Part shown: piece after piece, positions 25,948 through 36,300 of the stretch | How positions within the stretch are numbered: the stretch's first letter is position 1 | Layout: every line of letters starts with the position of its first letter | Assembly: GCA_963677395.2 (NCBI GenBank) | Contig: OY781965.2 | Span: 496,001 to 560,000 of the forward strand | Source: G963667975 sp963677395 | Lineage (GTDB): Bacteria > Bacteroidota > Bacteroidia > Bacteroidales > G963667975 | DNA: 64,000 bases | Direction of reading: 5' to 3' | Made by a program: the position numbers and the translations under genes | The notes under the pieces: generated by a model | Database searches by the model: none | The model's input: only the letters and a program-made list of their open reading frames with translations | What the model was told of the DNA's origin: nothing

Positions 25948-26020
25948 TATGCCAAAGTGAATTCTAAATTAATTGGGAGTCATATGTAATATAATACCGA
26001 TCAATCGAAATATTAACGCC
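25948..26020 (+). repeat. Dispersed repeat, copy 1
   Basis: About 73 bp that match 45234-45313 in the same orientation with roughly 70% identity, including GTGAATTCTAAATTAAT (GTGAATTTTAAATTAAT in the other copy) and GAAATATTAACGCCAATCG (one base different). It lies in the leader of the efflux operon, antisense to it. Confidence 0.55.
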
Positions 26021-26073
26021 AATCGAATGTATAAGGATTAGACTGTTATATTTTTTCAATCGATTTTATGATA

Positions 26074-26103
26074 CAAATGTACCGGATTTTGAGGCTCATT
26101 CAA
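26074..26103 (-). promoter_or_regulatory. Efflux operon promoter
   Basis: On the minus strand TACATTTG (26074-26081) with GTTG-type -33 (26101-26103 side) at 19-bp spacing, close to the Bacteroidota consensus. The 5' leader is about 150 nt. Confidence 0.65.
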
Positions 26104-26127
26104 CTGCTTCGCATATCCGGAAAAACA

Positions 26128-26161
26128 AAAAGTCACTTCATTAAACGTAGAAGTGACTTTT
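26128..26161 (-). terminator. Terminator of the sugar permease gene
   Basis: Twelve-bp stem AAAAGTCACTTC / GAAGTGACTTTT with a 10-nt loop, T-rich on the minus strand, just after the permease stop at 26180. Confidence 0.8.
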
Positions 26162-26179
26162 AATATTATTTTATTCTGT

Positions 26180-27517
26180 TTATTTTTTTCCTGCTTTATG
26201 ACCCGAAATGGCATAGTAGAGTATTATTAGATAACATGGAATAGCTATCCAGTATGCCTGTTGAGTGCTATGCAACAAGTGTGATAACCATCCGTAAACC
26301 AATGGTAGTAATGCACCTCCTGCAATTGCCATGATAAGCAAAGCCGATCCAAGTTTGGTAAATTTACCTACTCCATCCAATGCAAGAGGCCATATTGCGG
26401 GCCAAACCAATGAGTTTGCAATGCCAAGCAACGCAATAAAAAGTACAGTATAAGGGATGGTTAAGGTAAGTGGCTGGAACGTTAGCAAGTCAATAAACGG
26501 AATTTCAATGATATGAGATGCAGGAATAAATATTGCCGCCAGTGTAAATATAATTCCAAGTGATGCACAAATAGTCAATGCATTTTTCTGCGAGATTACT
26601 TTTGGAATCAGAGCTACGCCCAGGAAATAGCCTATAACCATGAATATCAGCATTAATGAGGTGAAATACTTGGCCGAACTCATGGCAACTCCCAATGAAT
26701 CACCGTAACGGATAATGGTATCACCGGCAATTACTTCAACACCTACGTAAAAGAAAAGTGCAATAACTCCCAGTATCAGGTAAGGGTAGCTGAATATTGT
26801 TTTATGCTCACTTGCATTTTGAGCAGTTTCCTCGTCCTTTTCGGGGGTGATTTCGGGAAGATGTGCGAAGCGTAACATCAATGCCAGCACCGCCAGAAAT
26901 CCGGTCATGTAGAGATAGGGCGTGATTAAACGGTGGGCAAGTTCATTGAGTAAAGTAGCGCGTTGAGTGAGGTCGGTTAGATTTGCCAGTGTTTCCTTTA
27001 TTTGTTCTGCATCTTTCAGTAAGATGGTAGCTAGTAAAACAGGAGCTAAAACACCTGCAACTTTGTTACAGATTCCCATAATACTGATACGCTTGGCTGC
27101 ACTTTCGATGGGTCCAATAATGGTCACGTACGGATTAACAGCCGTTTGTAGTAAAGCCAGACCCGTTCCCAGTACAAATAGCCCGGTCAGAAACAGAAAA
27201 TAAGAGCGGGTTAAAGCAGCCGGAATAAACAGGAACGAACCTAAGGCCATCACGAGTAATCCTAATGTCATACCGTTCCGGAATCCTACTTTTTCGAGAA
27301 TTATTGAGGATGGAATTGCCATTATTAAGTATGAAATATAAAAAGCAGTGGCTACCAGATAAGCAGAGATATCTCCAAGTTCACAAGCAATTTTAAGAAA
27401 TTGAATCAATGCACCGTTTAGCCATGTTACAAATCCGAAGAGAAAAAACAATACTCCCACAAGAGAGATAGACATGAGATACTCTTTCTTGCTGTTAAGT
27501 TGACCGTATTTTGACAT
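26180..27517 (-). CDS. FucP/GluP-family MFS sugar permease
   Basis: A 12-helix major facilitator (445 residues) of the fucose / glucose-galactose family. Family signs: FFLFGFVTWLNGALIQFL in helix 1, the GTGLALLQTAVNPYVT segment, and the pair of six-helix halves separated by a central loop (PEITPEKDEETAQNA). Substrate cannot be fixed: fucose, glucose/galactose or another hexose. It is monocistronic with a -7 box at 27543 and its own terminator. Inner membrane. Confidence 0.88.
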   Translation of the reverse strand: MSKYGQLNSKKEYLMSISLVGVLFFLFGFVTWLNGALIQFLKIACELGDISAYLVATAFYISYLIMAIPSSIILEKVGFRNGMTLGLLVMALGSFLFIPAALTRSYFLFLTGLFVLGTGLALLQTAVNPYVTIIGPIESAAKRISIMGICNKVAGVLAPVLLATILLKDAEQIKETLANLTDLTQRATLLNELAHRLITPYLYMTGFLAVLALMLRFAHLPEITPEKDEETAQNASEHKTIFSYPYLILGVIALFFYVGVEVIAGDTIIRYGDSLGVAMSSAKYFTSLMLIFMVIGYFLGVALIPKVISQKNALTICASLGIIFTLAAIFIPASHIIEIPFIDLLTFQPLTLTIPYTVLFIALLGIANSLVWPAIWPLALDGVGKFTKLGSALLIMAIAGGALLPLVYGWLSHLLHSTQQAYWIAIPCYLIILYYAISGHKAGKK

Positions 27518-27542
27518 AGAAGCTATTTTCCTGCAATATTAT

Positions 27543-27571
27543 CAAAAATAATCGAATTTCGATAGCTCAAA
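27543..27571 (-). promoter_or_regulatory. Sugar permease promoter
   Basis: On the minus strand TATTTTTG (27543-27550) with TTTG (27568-27571) 17 bp upstream. The leader would be about 20 nt. Confidence 0.55.
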
Positions 27572-27626
27572 TTCATTTGATTGCAAAAAACTAAAACGAT
27601 TTTGGGAAAATCAATATACAAATGTT

Positions 27627-30600
27627 CTATTCCAAAATATTCCGTAAAATTCCCAGTGCTTCATCCACTGTTTTTACCTTGTCGAATACAACCGAAAGCT
27701 TGTTGTTTTGCTCTCGCATACGGCAGGTTTTGGGGTTTTGTTGCAGATATTGTATTACTTTTCCAAAGCGTTCTGATTGAAAATAAGGAGATTCATTGTT
27801 AGGAACAAAGTATCCGATGAGTTTTTCCTGCTTCAGGATGATTTTTTCCAATCCGGTTTCTTTGGCACATCGACGTAAACGGATTGTATTTACCAGGTTG
27901 ATAGTTTGCTCGGGAATTGCGCCAAAACGGTCAGTCAACCGACTTTGGAATGCTTCGAGTTCACGATCGGTTTCCAGATTATCCAGCTCTTTGTAAAGGC
28001 TTAAACGTTCACGGATGTTGCTTATGTAATAGTCGGGAATCAGGATTTCGAGATCGGTTTCTATCTGGCATTCTTTTACCGCGAACTCTTCATTTTCAAG
28101 TTCTTCGGCGTAAAGTTCACGAAATTCAGTCTCTTTCAGTTCACGAATGGCTTCGTCCAGAATTTTGTGGTACATATCATACCCTATTTCGGAAATAAAA
28201 CCGCTTTGTTCTCCTCCTAAAATATTTCCGGCACCGCGTATATCCAAATCGCGCATGGCGATGTTGAATCCGCTGCCAATGTCAGAAAACTCTTCGATGG
28301 CTTTAAGCCGTTTGCGGGCTTCATCTGAAAGCAGATAGGGCGGTGGTGCCAATAAATAGCAGAATGATTTTCGGTTGCTACGTCCCACACGACCGCGAAG
28401 CTGATGTAAATCACTTAATCCGTAATTTTGTGCCTCATTGATAATGATAGTGTTGGCATTAGGAATGTCCAGACCGTTTTCGATGATGGTGGTTGCAATC
28501 AGAATATCGAATTCGCCTTCAATAAAACCCAGCATCACCTCTTCCAGCTTGTGACCTTCCATTTGTCCATGACCAACGCAAACTCTGGCATCCGGTACAA
28601 TTCGTTGGATTAATCCGGCTATTTCATTGATATTCTGAACTCTGTTGTGAACAATATAAACTTGCCCACCTCGTGAAAGTTCATAAATGATTGCATCCCG
28701 AATTACCTCTTCATTAAACGGATGTAGCTCTGTTTGAACAGGGTAACGATTAGGTGGTGGAGTGCTGATGATCGACAAGTCACGGGCTCCCATCAATGAA
28801 AACTGTAATGTTCGAGGAATAGGCGTGGCAGTAAGAGTCAGGGTGTCAATATTTACTTTTATCTCTTTCAGCTTTTCTTTGATACCGACTCCAAACTTTT
28901 GCTCTTCATCAATAATCATTAATCCTAAATTTTTAAATTTCACATCTTTACTTACGATGCGATGTGTTCCGATCAGGATGTCCACTTTTCCTTCTTCCAG
29001 TTCTTTTAAAACCCGGTTTTTTTCTTTGGTGGAGCGAAAACGGTTGATATACTCTATTTTACAAGGAAAATCTTTTAACCGGTCACGAAAGGTTTTATAA
29101 TGCTGTAAAGCCAAAATAGTGGTAGGAACCAGTACTGCAACCTGTTTGCTGTCTGTAACGGCTTTAAATGCAGTACGAATAGCCACTTCGGTTTTTCCGA
29201 ACCCTACATCGCCACATACCAGACGATCCATAGGTGCAATGGATTCCATATCACGTTTTGCATCGTAAGTAGCCTTGTATTGGTCAGGAGTATCTTCATA
29301 GATGAATGAAGCTTCCAGTTCGTTTTGAAGGTAGGTATCTGCACTGAACGCGAAGCCTTTGGTTGCTTTTCGTTTTGCATAGAGTGCAATTAAATCCTTT
29401 GCAATATCCTTAACCTTCTGTTTTGTTTTGTTTTTCAGTGCATTCCATGCGGGAGATCCCAATCGGTTCAATGAGGGAGCGGTACCATCTTTTCCGGTAT
29501 AACGTGAAATCCGGTGCAGAGAATGAATGCTAACGTAAAGTATGTCGTTGTCTTTGTAGATTAATCGGATTGCTTCCTGCTGTTTGCCATTGGTTTCAAT
29601 ATGCTCCAATCCTCCAAAACGGCCTACTCCGTGATCGATATGTGTAATAAAATCGCCCGGTTTTAACTCATAAAGGTCTTTGAGCGTGAGTGTTTCACGG
29701 TTTTTGCTTTGATCGTAAAGTTTGAATTTGTGATAGCGTTCAAAAATCTGATGGTCGGTGTAGCAGCATATTTTCAAATCTTTATCAATAAAACCACCCG
29801 AAAGATTAAGAATCAGTGTTGAATACCGCAAAGCGAGATCTTCACTGTTTAATTCTTTCAAAATCTTTTCGAGACGTTGAACCTGCTTAGGGTTTTCGGT
29901 AATCAGAAGATTGTTGAATCCTGCTACGCTGTTTTCGTGCAGGTTGGTCAAAAGAAGTTCAAACTTTTTGTTGAAAGCTGGTTGTGGAAGCGTTTTGTAA
30001 TGTACTATTTCACAGTTTTGTAGTATGGAATTTTGAGACAAATCTGTAATGGAGAAGTTCTGTATTTCGGTAAAAAGAGTTTTCCCTGTCGAAAAAAGTT
30101 CTTCAGGACGTGTATGTTCAATAGGAGTATCCAGTTGTTCGAAAGCGTTCACTGCTTTTTCGAATTCCTGCTCAATTCGTTCGGTTAAATATTGCAGATC
30201 TTCTGTAAATATCAATGTGTTATCAGGAAAGTGAGCCAGAAGAGAAGCTTTTACATCCTGAACTATACGATTCTGAACATTGGGAAGAATTGTAATTTCG
30301 GTATGTTTGAATTTAGAAAGTTGTGAGGAAGGATCAAAGCTTCGCATAGAATCAACAGATTCGCCCATGAATTCAATACGGTAAGGGAATTCGCTTGCAT
30401 ACGAAAATACGTCCACGATACCCCCTCTGACTGCAAACTGCCCCGGTTCTACCACAAAATCTTCACGTTCAAAACCATATTCCATCAATATATCTATCAC
30501 AAAATCAAGAGATACAAGCTCATTTTCGTGTAGTGTAAGAATTTTGGTTGACAAATATTGTTGGGTAACAACCTTTTCGCAGAGCGCATCGGGATAGGAA

Positions 30601-31019
30601 ACGACAATAAGTGGTTTTTTCTTTTTTCGCAATGATTCCAGAACTCCGGTACGGAGCAGAACATTTGCATTATCAATAGCTTCAGGCTGATAGGGCCTTT
30701 TGTAGGAAGTAGGATAAAAGAGCGTAAATTTATCATGACCTTCCATTCGGATCTGCCCCAGAAGATTTTCCACATCATTCAAAAAGTAAGCAGCGTCTTC
30801 TTTGTCGTTAATAATCCATAGCTGATTTTGCCCGTTTAATTTATAAAGAGCTGAGGCAACCAACGCTTTGGAAGAACCGCTTAAGCCATTAAGATGAACT
30901 CTTGAGGGCTTCCTGGAAAGAAGGATTGAGTTTAAATGCTTTGTTGTAGTTGATTGTGTATAGAACCGAATCAAGTCTTCCGGTTTCAGGCTTCCAATAG
31001 AGTCCTGGGAAGCATTCAT
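27627..31019 (-). CDS. mfd: Transcription-repair coupling factor Mfd
   Basis: Displaces RNA polymerase stalled at DNA damage and recruits UvrA. Domains in order: UvrB-like N-terminal region (about 1-330), the RNA-polymerase-interacting CarD-like domain (LKPGDFITHIDHGVGRF near 480), an SF2 helicase core with Walker A GDVGFGKTE and DEEQ box (IDEEQKFGVG), RecG-like motifs (QLRGRVGRS), and the C-terminal TRCF domain. Length 1130 is normal. A -7 box lies at 31091-31098. Confidence 0.96.
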   Translation of the reverse strand: MNASQDSIGSLKPEDLIRFYTQSTTTKHLNSILLSRKPSRVHLNGLSGSSKALVASALYKLNGQNQLWIINDKEDAAYFLNDVENLLGQIRMEGHDKFTLFYPTSYKRPYQPEAIDNANVLLRTGVLESLRKKKKPLIVVSYPDALCEKVVTQQYLSTKILTLHENELVSLDFVIDILMEYGFEREDFVVEPGQFAVRGGIVDVFSYASEFPYRIEFMGESVDSMRSFDPSSQLSKFKHTEITILPNVQNRIVQDVKASLLAHFPDNTLIFTEDLQYLTERIEQEFEKAVNAFEQLDTPIEHTRPEELFSTGKTLFTEIQNFSITDLSQNSILQNCEIVHYKTLPQPAFNKKFELLLTNLHENSVAGFNNLLITENPKQVQRLEKILKELNSEDLALRYSTLILNLSGGFIDKDLKICCYTDHQIFERYHKFKLYDQSKNRETLTLKDLYELKPGDFITHIDHGVGRFGGLEHIETNGKQQEAIRLIYKDNDILYVSIHSLHRISRYTGKDGTAPSLNRLGSPAWNALKNKTKQKVKDIAKDLIALYAKRKATKGFAFSADTYLQNELEASFIYEDTPDQYKATYDAKRDMESIAPMDRLVCGDVGFGKTEVAIRTAFKAVTDSKQVAVLVPTTILALQHYKTFRDRLKDFPCKIEYINRFRSTKEKNRVLKELEEGKVDILIGTHRIVSKDVKFKNLGLMIIDEEQKFGVGIKEKLKEIKVNIDTLTLTATPIPRTLQFSLMGARDLSIISTPPPNRYPVQTELHPFNEEVIRDAIIYELSRGGQVYIVHNRVQNINEIAGLIQRIVPDARVCVGHGQMEGHKLEEVMLGFIEGEFDILIATTIIENGLDIPNANTIIINEAQNYGLSDLHQLRGRVGRSNRKSFCYLLAPPPYLLSDEARKRLKAIEEFSDIGSGFNIAMRDLDIRGAGNILGGEQSGFISEIGYDMYHKILDEAIRELKETEFRELYAEELENEEFAVKECQIETDLEILIPDYYISNIRERLSLYKELDNLETDRELEAFQSRLTDRFGAIPEQTINLVNTIRLRRCAKETGLEKIILKQEKLIGYFVPNNESPYFQSERFGKVIQYLQQNPKTCRMREQNNKLSVVFDKVKTVDEALGILRNILE

Positions 31020-31090
31020 ATTGAACCCTCCGTGTATTTATGAATATTTTGTAAAAGAGCAAGATGATCCATTCATCCGAAACTTGAATG

Positions 31091-31098
31091 CAAAAGTA
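31091..31098 (-). promoter_or_regulatory. mfd -7 box
   Basis: On the minus strand TACTTTTG, 71 bp before the mfd ATG. The -33 element is unclear. Confidence 0.45.
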
Positions 31099-31216
31099 CT
31101 TCAAATTTAATTGTGTTGAAAGCGTAGAAAATTCCTCTAATGTTAATAATCGGGGTTTATGAGTTAATACAGAGGAGTATTTAGGTATAAAATTATATTT
31201 TGAATAATTACCAGAA

Positions 31217-31248
31217 CTTGTATTTTGATTATTAATTATGTATATTTG
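31217..31248 (+). promoter_or_regulatory. Promoter of the lamin-tail secreted protein gene
   Basis: TATATTTG (31241-31248) with CTTG (31217-31220) 20 bp upstream, close to the phylum consensus. The leader is about 90 nt. Confidence 0.65.
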
Positions 31249-31342
31249 CATAAGAATAAAAAGTGTTTGTATATGAATATTTTCAAACATTGAATATTAT
31301 AATTATATTTAGTCCAAGCCTGTTGTATAAAAACCAAAACGC

Positions 31343-33289
31343 ATGAAACGGGTAAAAAAAGTAATCGCATTAGTATTGCTCTTATTCAATTGGATGCCAT
31401 TGTATTCGCAACTTCAGGTTTCGGTTACAACCAATATAAATACAGTGTGTAATGGGAATCCATGTAATTATAATGGTCCTACAATTCTGATTAATGAAGT
31501 TATGATGAGCCCTGCTGTGGGCGATGGTTCTATGTATGATACAGATAGTACCCGACGAGGAGAATGGATTGAGTTGTATAATCCGGATATTTGTAATTCG
31601 ATAGATATTTCATGCTATTTTTTGGGAAATAATACAAATGATCAGGGTGGTTTTGATTTTGGAGGAGGATTCATTTTGCCTCAGGGAACGATTGTTCCAC
31701 CGTCAGGTTTTGTGTTGATTCGGGGAGAAAACGCACCTCCGGTACCTTCGAATTTATTGATTCAAAATGGAGGAAATACTATAGAAATCGTTGTGGGTGG
31801 AATGTTGATGCAAAATATTTGTTTGGGAGGAAATAACAGGCTTTGGTTTCCAAATAATGGTGGCTGGTTTGCTTTTTATGACCAGAATGGAGTACCGCAG
31901 GATGCAATTTCATGGTGTAATACAACGAATTCGTGTATGAGTTGTGAGCCGTGCAATCCTTTATTGTACGCCTGCGGATATTTGGGTTCATTGCCATCAT
32001 ACGATAATATCCCGGCAAATAAAAAAAACTATATTACTACCTTAAACCCATCGACTTATCTGGGACAGTCGTTTCGAAGAATACCAGATGGAGGAGGATG
32101 GGTTTCAATACCCTCAATTCCAACTATGGGCAATTGTAATCAGATTTGTGCGCCACTACCAAACATTACTTGTAATGGAATGGCTGTAGCCGTTGCAACA
32201 GGAGGCTTGTCTCCTTATACTTATAAGTGGAATGATCAGCAAAATACAATCAATGATACAGTTACAGGTCTTTGTAGTGGGTTTTATACGGTAAAGGTTA
32301 AAGATGCAGATAATGATACTACTTCACTTTCTGTATTTATTGACAACCTTGACCTGAATACCACAGTAACCTCAACCTCTGTAAGTTGTCTGGGAGGAAA
32401 TAACGGCAGTGCAACAGCCGTCGTTACAAACGGAGCACAACCGTATCATTTTTATTGGAGTAATGGAGATGTAACATCAATGATTAACCAGCTTTCTTCC
32501 GGAAACTATAGCTTAACGGTAACGGATACGAATGATTGTATATCAATTGATACCGTGCTTGTTCCGGTTGATTCAGTTGAATTGAAAATTATGGTTAATG
32601 ATCCGTCTGTTTGCCTGGGCGTTCCTGTTGTAGTTAACGCAATTCCTAACATTCCGGGTGGCGTTTACCTCTGGACTCCGGGGAATAATCAAACATCATC
32701 TGTAAGTTTTACTCCTCAGACTTCTGGCCTTATTGTTGCTCTATATTCAATTGCAGGATGTACGGCATCAGACACTTCTTATATTACGGTGAATCAGCCT
32801 CCTTTGGCAAAAATAGTTCCTTCAAATGCTTCTGTATTGATTGGAGATTCTATTGTACTTCTTGCTTCTGGAGGCTACAGATACCTATGGAATACAGGAG
32901 ATACTGCAATACAGATTATAAAATATCCACAAAATGATACAATATATTGCCTTGTAGCAGAAAGTTTAGAAGGATGTCTTGATTCAACCTGTTACCCTAT
33001 AGATGTAATCTTAAACACAACATTATACGTACCCAATGCATTTACCCCGAATGATGATGGACGGAATGATCTTTTTATGGTGAAGGGAACAGATTTAGCA
33101 AAGTTTTATATTGTAATTTATAATCGTTGGGGCGAATTAATGTATGAGTCAATGGATATTAATCAAGGTTGGGATGGTCGTTTCAAAGGAGAACTTGTTC
33201 AAAGCGGGGTATATGCATATTCGATAGAAGCTGTTGGGAAAGACTACAGGTCATATAAAAAGGCTGGAGCCGTTGCTGTAATCAGATAA
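31343..33289 (+). CDS. T9SS-secreted lamin-tail / SprB-repeat protein
   Basis: A 648-residue exported protein. Signal peptide residues 1-22; a lamin-tail-like domain at about 45-200 (ILINEVMMSP, GEWIELYNP); SprB-like repeats at about 270-410 (GGLSPYTYKWNDQ, NGAQPYHFYWSNG); and a C-terminal CHU_C/gliding-type domain (YVPNAFTPNDDGRNDLF, YNRWGELMYES, GWDGRFKGE) that is the type B T9SS sorting signal. Cys pairs are frequent, fitting an extracellular protein. Function unknown; adhesive or gliding-associated surface roles are known for relatives. It ends at a palindromic terminator. Confidence 0.88.
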   Translation: MKRVKKVIALVLLLFNWMPLYSQLQVSVTTNINTVCNGNPCNYNGPTILINEVMMSPAVGDGSMYDTDSTRRGEWIELYNPDICNSIDISCYFLGNNTNDQGGFDFGGGFILPQGTIVPPSGFVLIRGENAPPVPSNLLIQNGGNTIEIVVGGMLMQNICLGGNNRLWFPNNGGWFAFYDQNGVPQDAISWCNTTNSCMSCEPCNPLLYACGYLGSLPSYDNIPANKKNYITTLNPSTYLGQSFRRIPDGGGWVSIPSIPTMGNCNQICAPLPNITCNGMAVAVATGGLSPYTYKWNDQQNTINDTVTGLCSGFYTVKVKDADNDTTSLSVFIDNLDLNTTVTSTSVSCLGGNNGSATAVVTNGAQPYHFYWSNGDVTSMINQLSSGNYSLTVTDTNDCISIDTVLVPVDSVELKIMVNDPSVCLGVPVVVNAIPNIPGGVYLWTPGNNQTSSVSFTPQTSGLIVALYSIAGCTASDTSYITVNQPPLAKIVPSNASVLIGDSIVLLASGGYRYLWNTGDTAIQIIKYPQNDTIYCLVAESLEGCLDSTCYPIDVILNTTLYVPNAFTPNDDGRNDLFMVKGTDLAKFYIVIYNRWGELMYESMDINQGWDGRFKGELVQSGVYAYSIEAVGKDYRSYKKAGAVAVIR

Positions 33290-33317
33290 TTAAGGTATTA
33301 GCCGCTGGATTGGTTAT

Positions 33318-33377
33318 AAAACAGGCTGTTCAAAAAGTCGGCAAAATATTTTGCCGACTTTTTGAACAGCCTGTTTT
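33318..33377. terminator. 60-bp perfect palindrome, bidirectional terminator
   Basis: Each half is 30 bp, with no loop bases: the centre is GCAAAATATTTTGC and the outer ends are AAAACAGGCTGTT / AACAGCCTGTTTT. T-runs flank both sides, between convergent genes. Much longer and more perfect than the other terminators in the window. Confidence 0.85.
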
Positions 33378-33388
33378 TAGAAAAGAGT

Positions 33389-36300
33389 TTACCTTACGTC
33401 TAATCGCCCATTTGCTATTTTATTGATTCTGTTAACTAAGGCTGTTTGCTTGAATTGCATTAACACATCACGAATTCCATTCAGGTAATTCAGTGTTTCC
33501 TGCGTAGGGTGCATTACACTGCTTTTGAAGCCATTCGACATAGTGTCAAAGTATCTCATCTGATCTTCGTAATAGTCGATAATTTTCGAACAAAGATTGT
33601 TTGCAGGTACGGTATCACCCATCATGTAATACATCTGCGCAAATGACAACATGTAAATATCAAACGGAACTTTCTCCATAGGGAATATTTCTATTCCACG
33701 TTTCAGAACCATTTTTGCAGAGTCCATTTTGTTTTCGATCATCAATCCGTTTGCTAATCGAACATACTGATTACGAATAACCTGCACACTTCTGTAACTT
33801 TCCGGATCAACATAAACTCCCGGCTTTTCAAGATTTCCCCATTTCATCTTGTTCATGAACAAATCGTATGTTTTTGCAGTGTTGATTCCTCCGAATCCTG
33901 CACTTCGCGTTGGAGAAACAACGGGTGAGAATTTATAAACCAAACCTTCCATTTGACAGTAATTGGTAATATCGGCGATATCTTTGACAGAATAAGGACT
34001 TACGAAGTAGAGTGGACGTTTAAAGTTGTTGCTTGCAATAAAATCAAGCAGCATCAGATCATTTTTGTAAAGACCTGATTTCTGGATTTCCCATACAATT
34101 TCAGGTACAATCATATTTGCAAGTTCCTGAGGTACAATTTTATCTTTCAGCAATTGCTCTTTGTTAACGGTGATTTTTACTCTACGTGCAGGAACATAAC
34201 TAATGGTTTCTCCTTGTTGAGTAGTTGCTTTGGTCTGAGGATCAGAGCTTGCAACGAATTGAATCAACTGACGAAGTTCAACATAGCCATTTATGCCATC
34301 AAGTTCACGAACTGGAACCCAGTCATTTGTACCCTGACGATATTGTTCTACCGCCAATGTAAATGGTAGCTTATCTGATTTATATACTTTATTAAAAAGT
34401 TGCTCAACATACCATGCCCCACTTGAAAGCGTGAAGTTTACAACGCGAACGTCAGTACGCACACCTTCTACTTCCTGAGCATACCATAGCGGAAATGTGT
34501 CATTATCGCCATTGGTAATTAAAATGGAATTAGGTTCGCACGACATCAGGTGGTTTACCGCAATATCACGAGCGGCATATTTTTGAGAACGATCATGATC
34601 ATTCCATCCTTCTTTGGCCATAATTCCCGGAACGAGAACCAACGTTAAGCCAAAAGCAATGACTGCACTTGGATATTGAGGCACTTTTTTCGAAAGAAAA
34701 TCATACAATCCGATTACTCCCAGACCAATCCAGATTGCAAAGGCATAGAATGAGCCTGCAAACGAATAATCGCGCTCACGTGGCTCAACCGGAGGCTGAT
34801 TCAGATAAAGAACAATGGCTAATCCTGTCATAACAAAGAGAAGCATTACCACAAATGCGTCTTTTGAATTCTTTTTCCAATGGAAGAATAATCCAAGCAA
34901 CCCAAGGAACAATGGCAACATGAAAAAACGATTATGCGCCTTATTCTCTTTCAGACTTTTCGGAAGATTATCCTGAGGCCCTAAACGCATTTTATCGAAA
35001 AACGGAATACCAGAAATCCAGTTTCCGTGCATGATATCTTTCGTTCCGTCTTCGTTATATCCAAGTCCTTGAATATCATTTTGACGCCCGGCAAAGTTCC
35101 ACATGAAATATCGCCAGTACATATGTCCGATTTGATAGCGGAACATGAATTTCATATTTTCCGTCATAGTGGGTTTGCGATCACCACTGATTCCTGCCCA
35201 GAATTTATAGTATTTTGGATGCTGACGTGATTCATCGTTGCTCGACATACGTGGGAAAAGAGTACAATATGCAGGATCCCAAACAGGGATCACTTCTTTA
35301 CCTACTACGTCGTATTTTTCTTTGCCTTTTGCATACTTTGTACTTCCTTCTTCCTGGTTAACCATTTTTGCATTGTAGTATGGCCCGTAAACTAAAGCAC
35401 GGTCGCCATATTGTTCACGATTGAGGTATGAAAGAAGTCCGATTGCATCTTTCGGCGCATTCTCGTTAATTGGAGTATTTGCATTAGCACGGATAATCAA
35501 AATAAAGAAGGTTGAATATCCGATTAATAAAAACACAAGAGATAAAAGAGCTGTATTCAGTGCATATTTTTGTTTACGGGCAGAATAACGAATGCCCCAA
35601 ACAATACCTCCGATCAATAAAATGAAGTAAACAATAGTCCCTGAGTTAAAAGGCATTCCAAAGCCGTTTACAAACACTAATTCAAACTTTCCAGCTAAAT
35701 TTACAATCATTGGGATGACTCCGTAGAGGATAAAAAAGAGCAGTATAATGGAGATTATTCCCGACCAGATCAGGCCTTTACGGGTTGGAGTATAACGTTT
35801 GTAATAATAAACATAAACGATTGCAGGAATAGCAAGAAGATTCAGTAAGTGAACTCCGATAGAAATACCCACAAGGTATGCAATGAGAATAAGCCAGCGC
35901 ATGTGATGCTTTTCATCAGCTTTGCTTTCCCATTTCAAAATTGCCCAAAAAACAATTGCCGTAAAAAATGAAGAAGTTGCATAAACTTCTCCTTCAACAG
36001 CCGAAAACCAAGCGGAATCACTAAATGTGTAAGCCATTGAGCCCACAAAACCAGCAGCAAGGGTTACAAACATACTCACCGGGCTGATTTCTCCATCTTT
36101 TATCACGAGCTTACGTGCAAGCAGTGTAATACTCCAGAATAAGAAAAGTACGGTAAATCCACTTGCAATGGCCGACATTGCATTAATTGTGAAGGCAATA
36201 TTGCTTGCATTGCCTGCAAATAGAGAAAAGAATCTTCCGAAAAGCTGAAAAGTTGGTGCTCCCGGAGGGTGACCAACCTGCAACTTACATGCAGTTGCAA

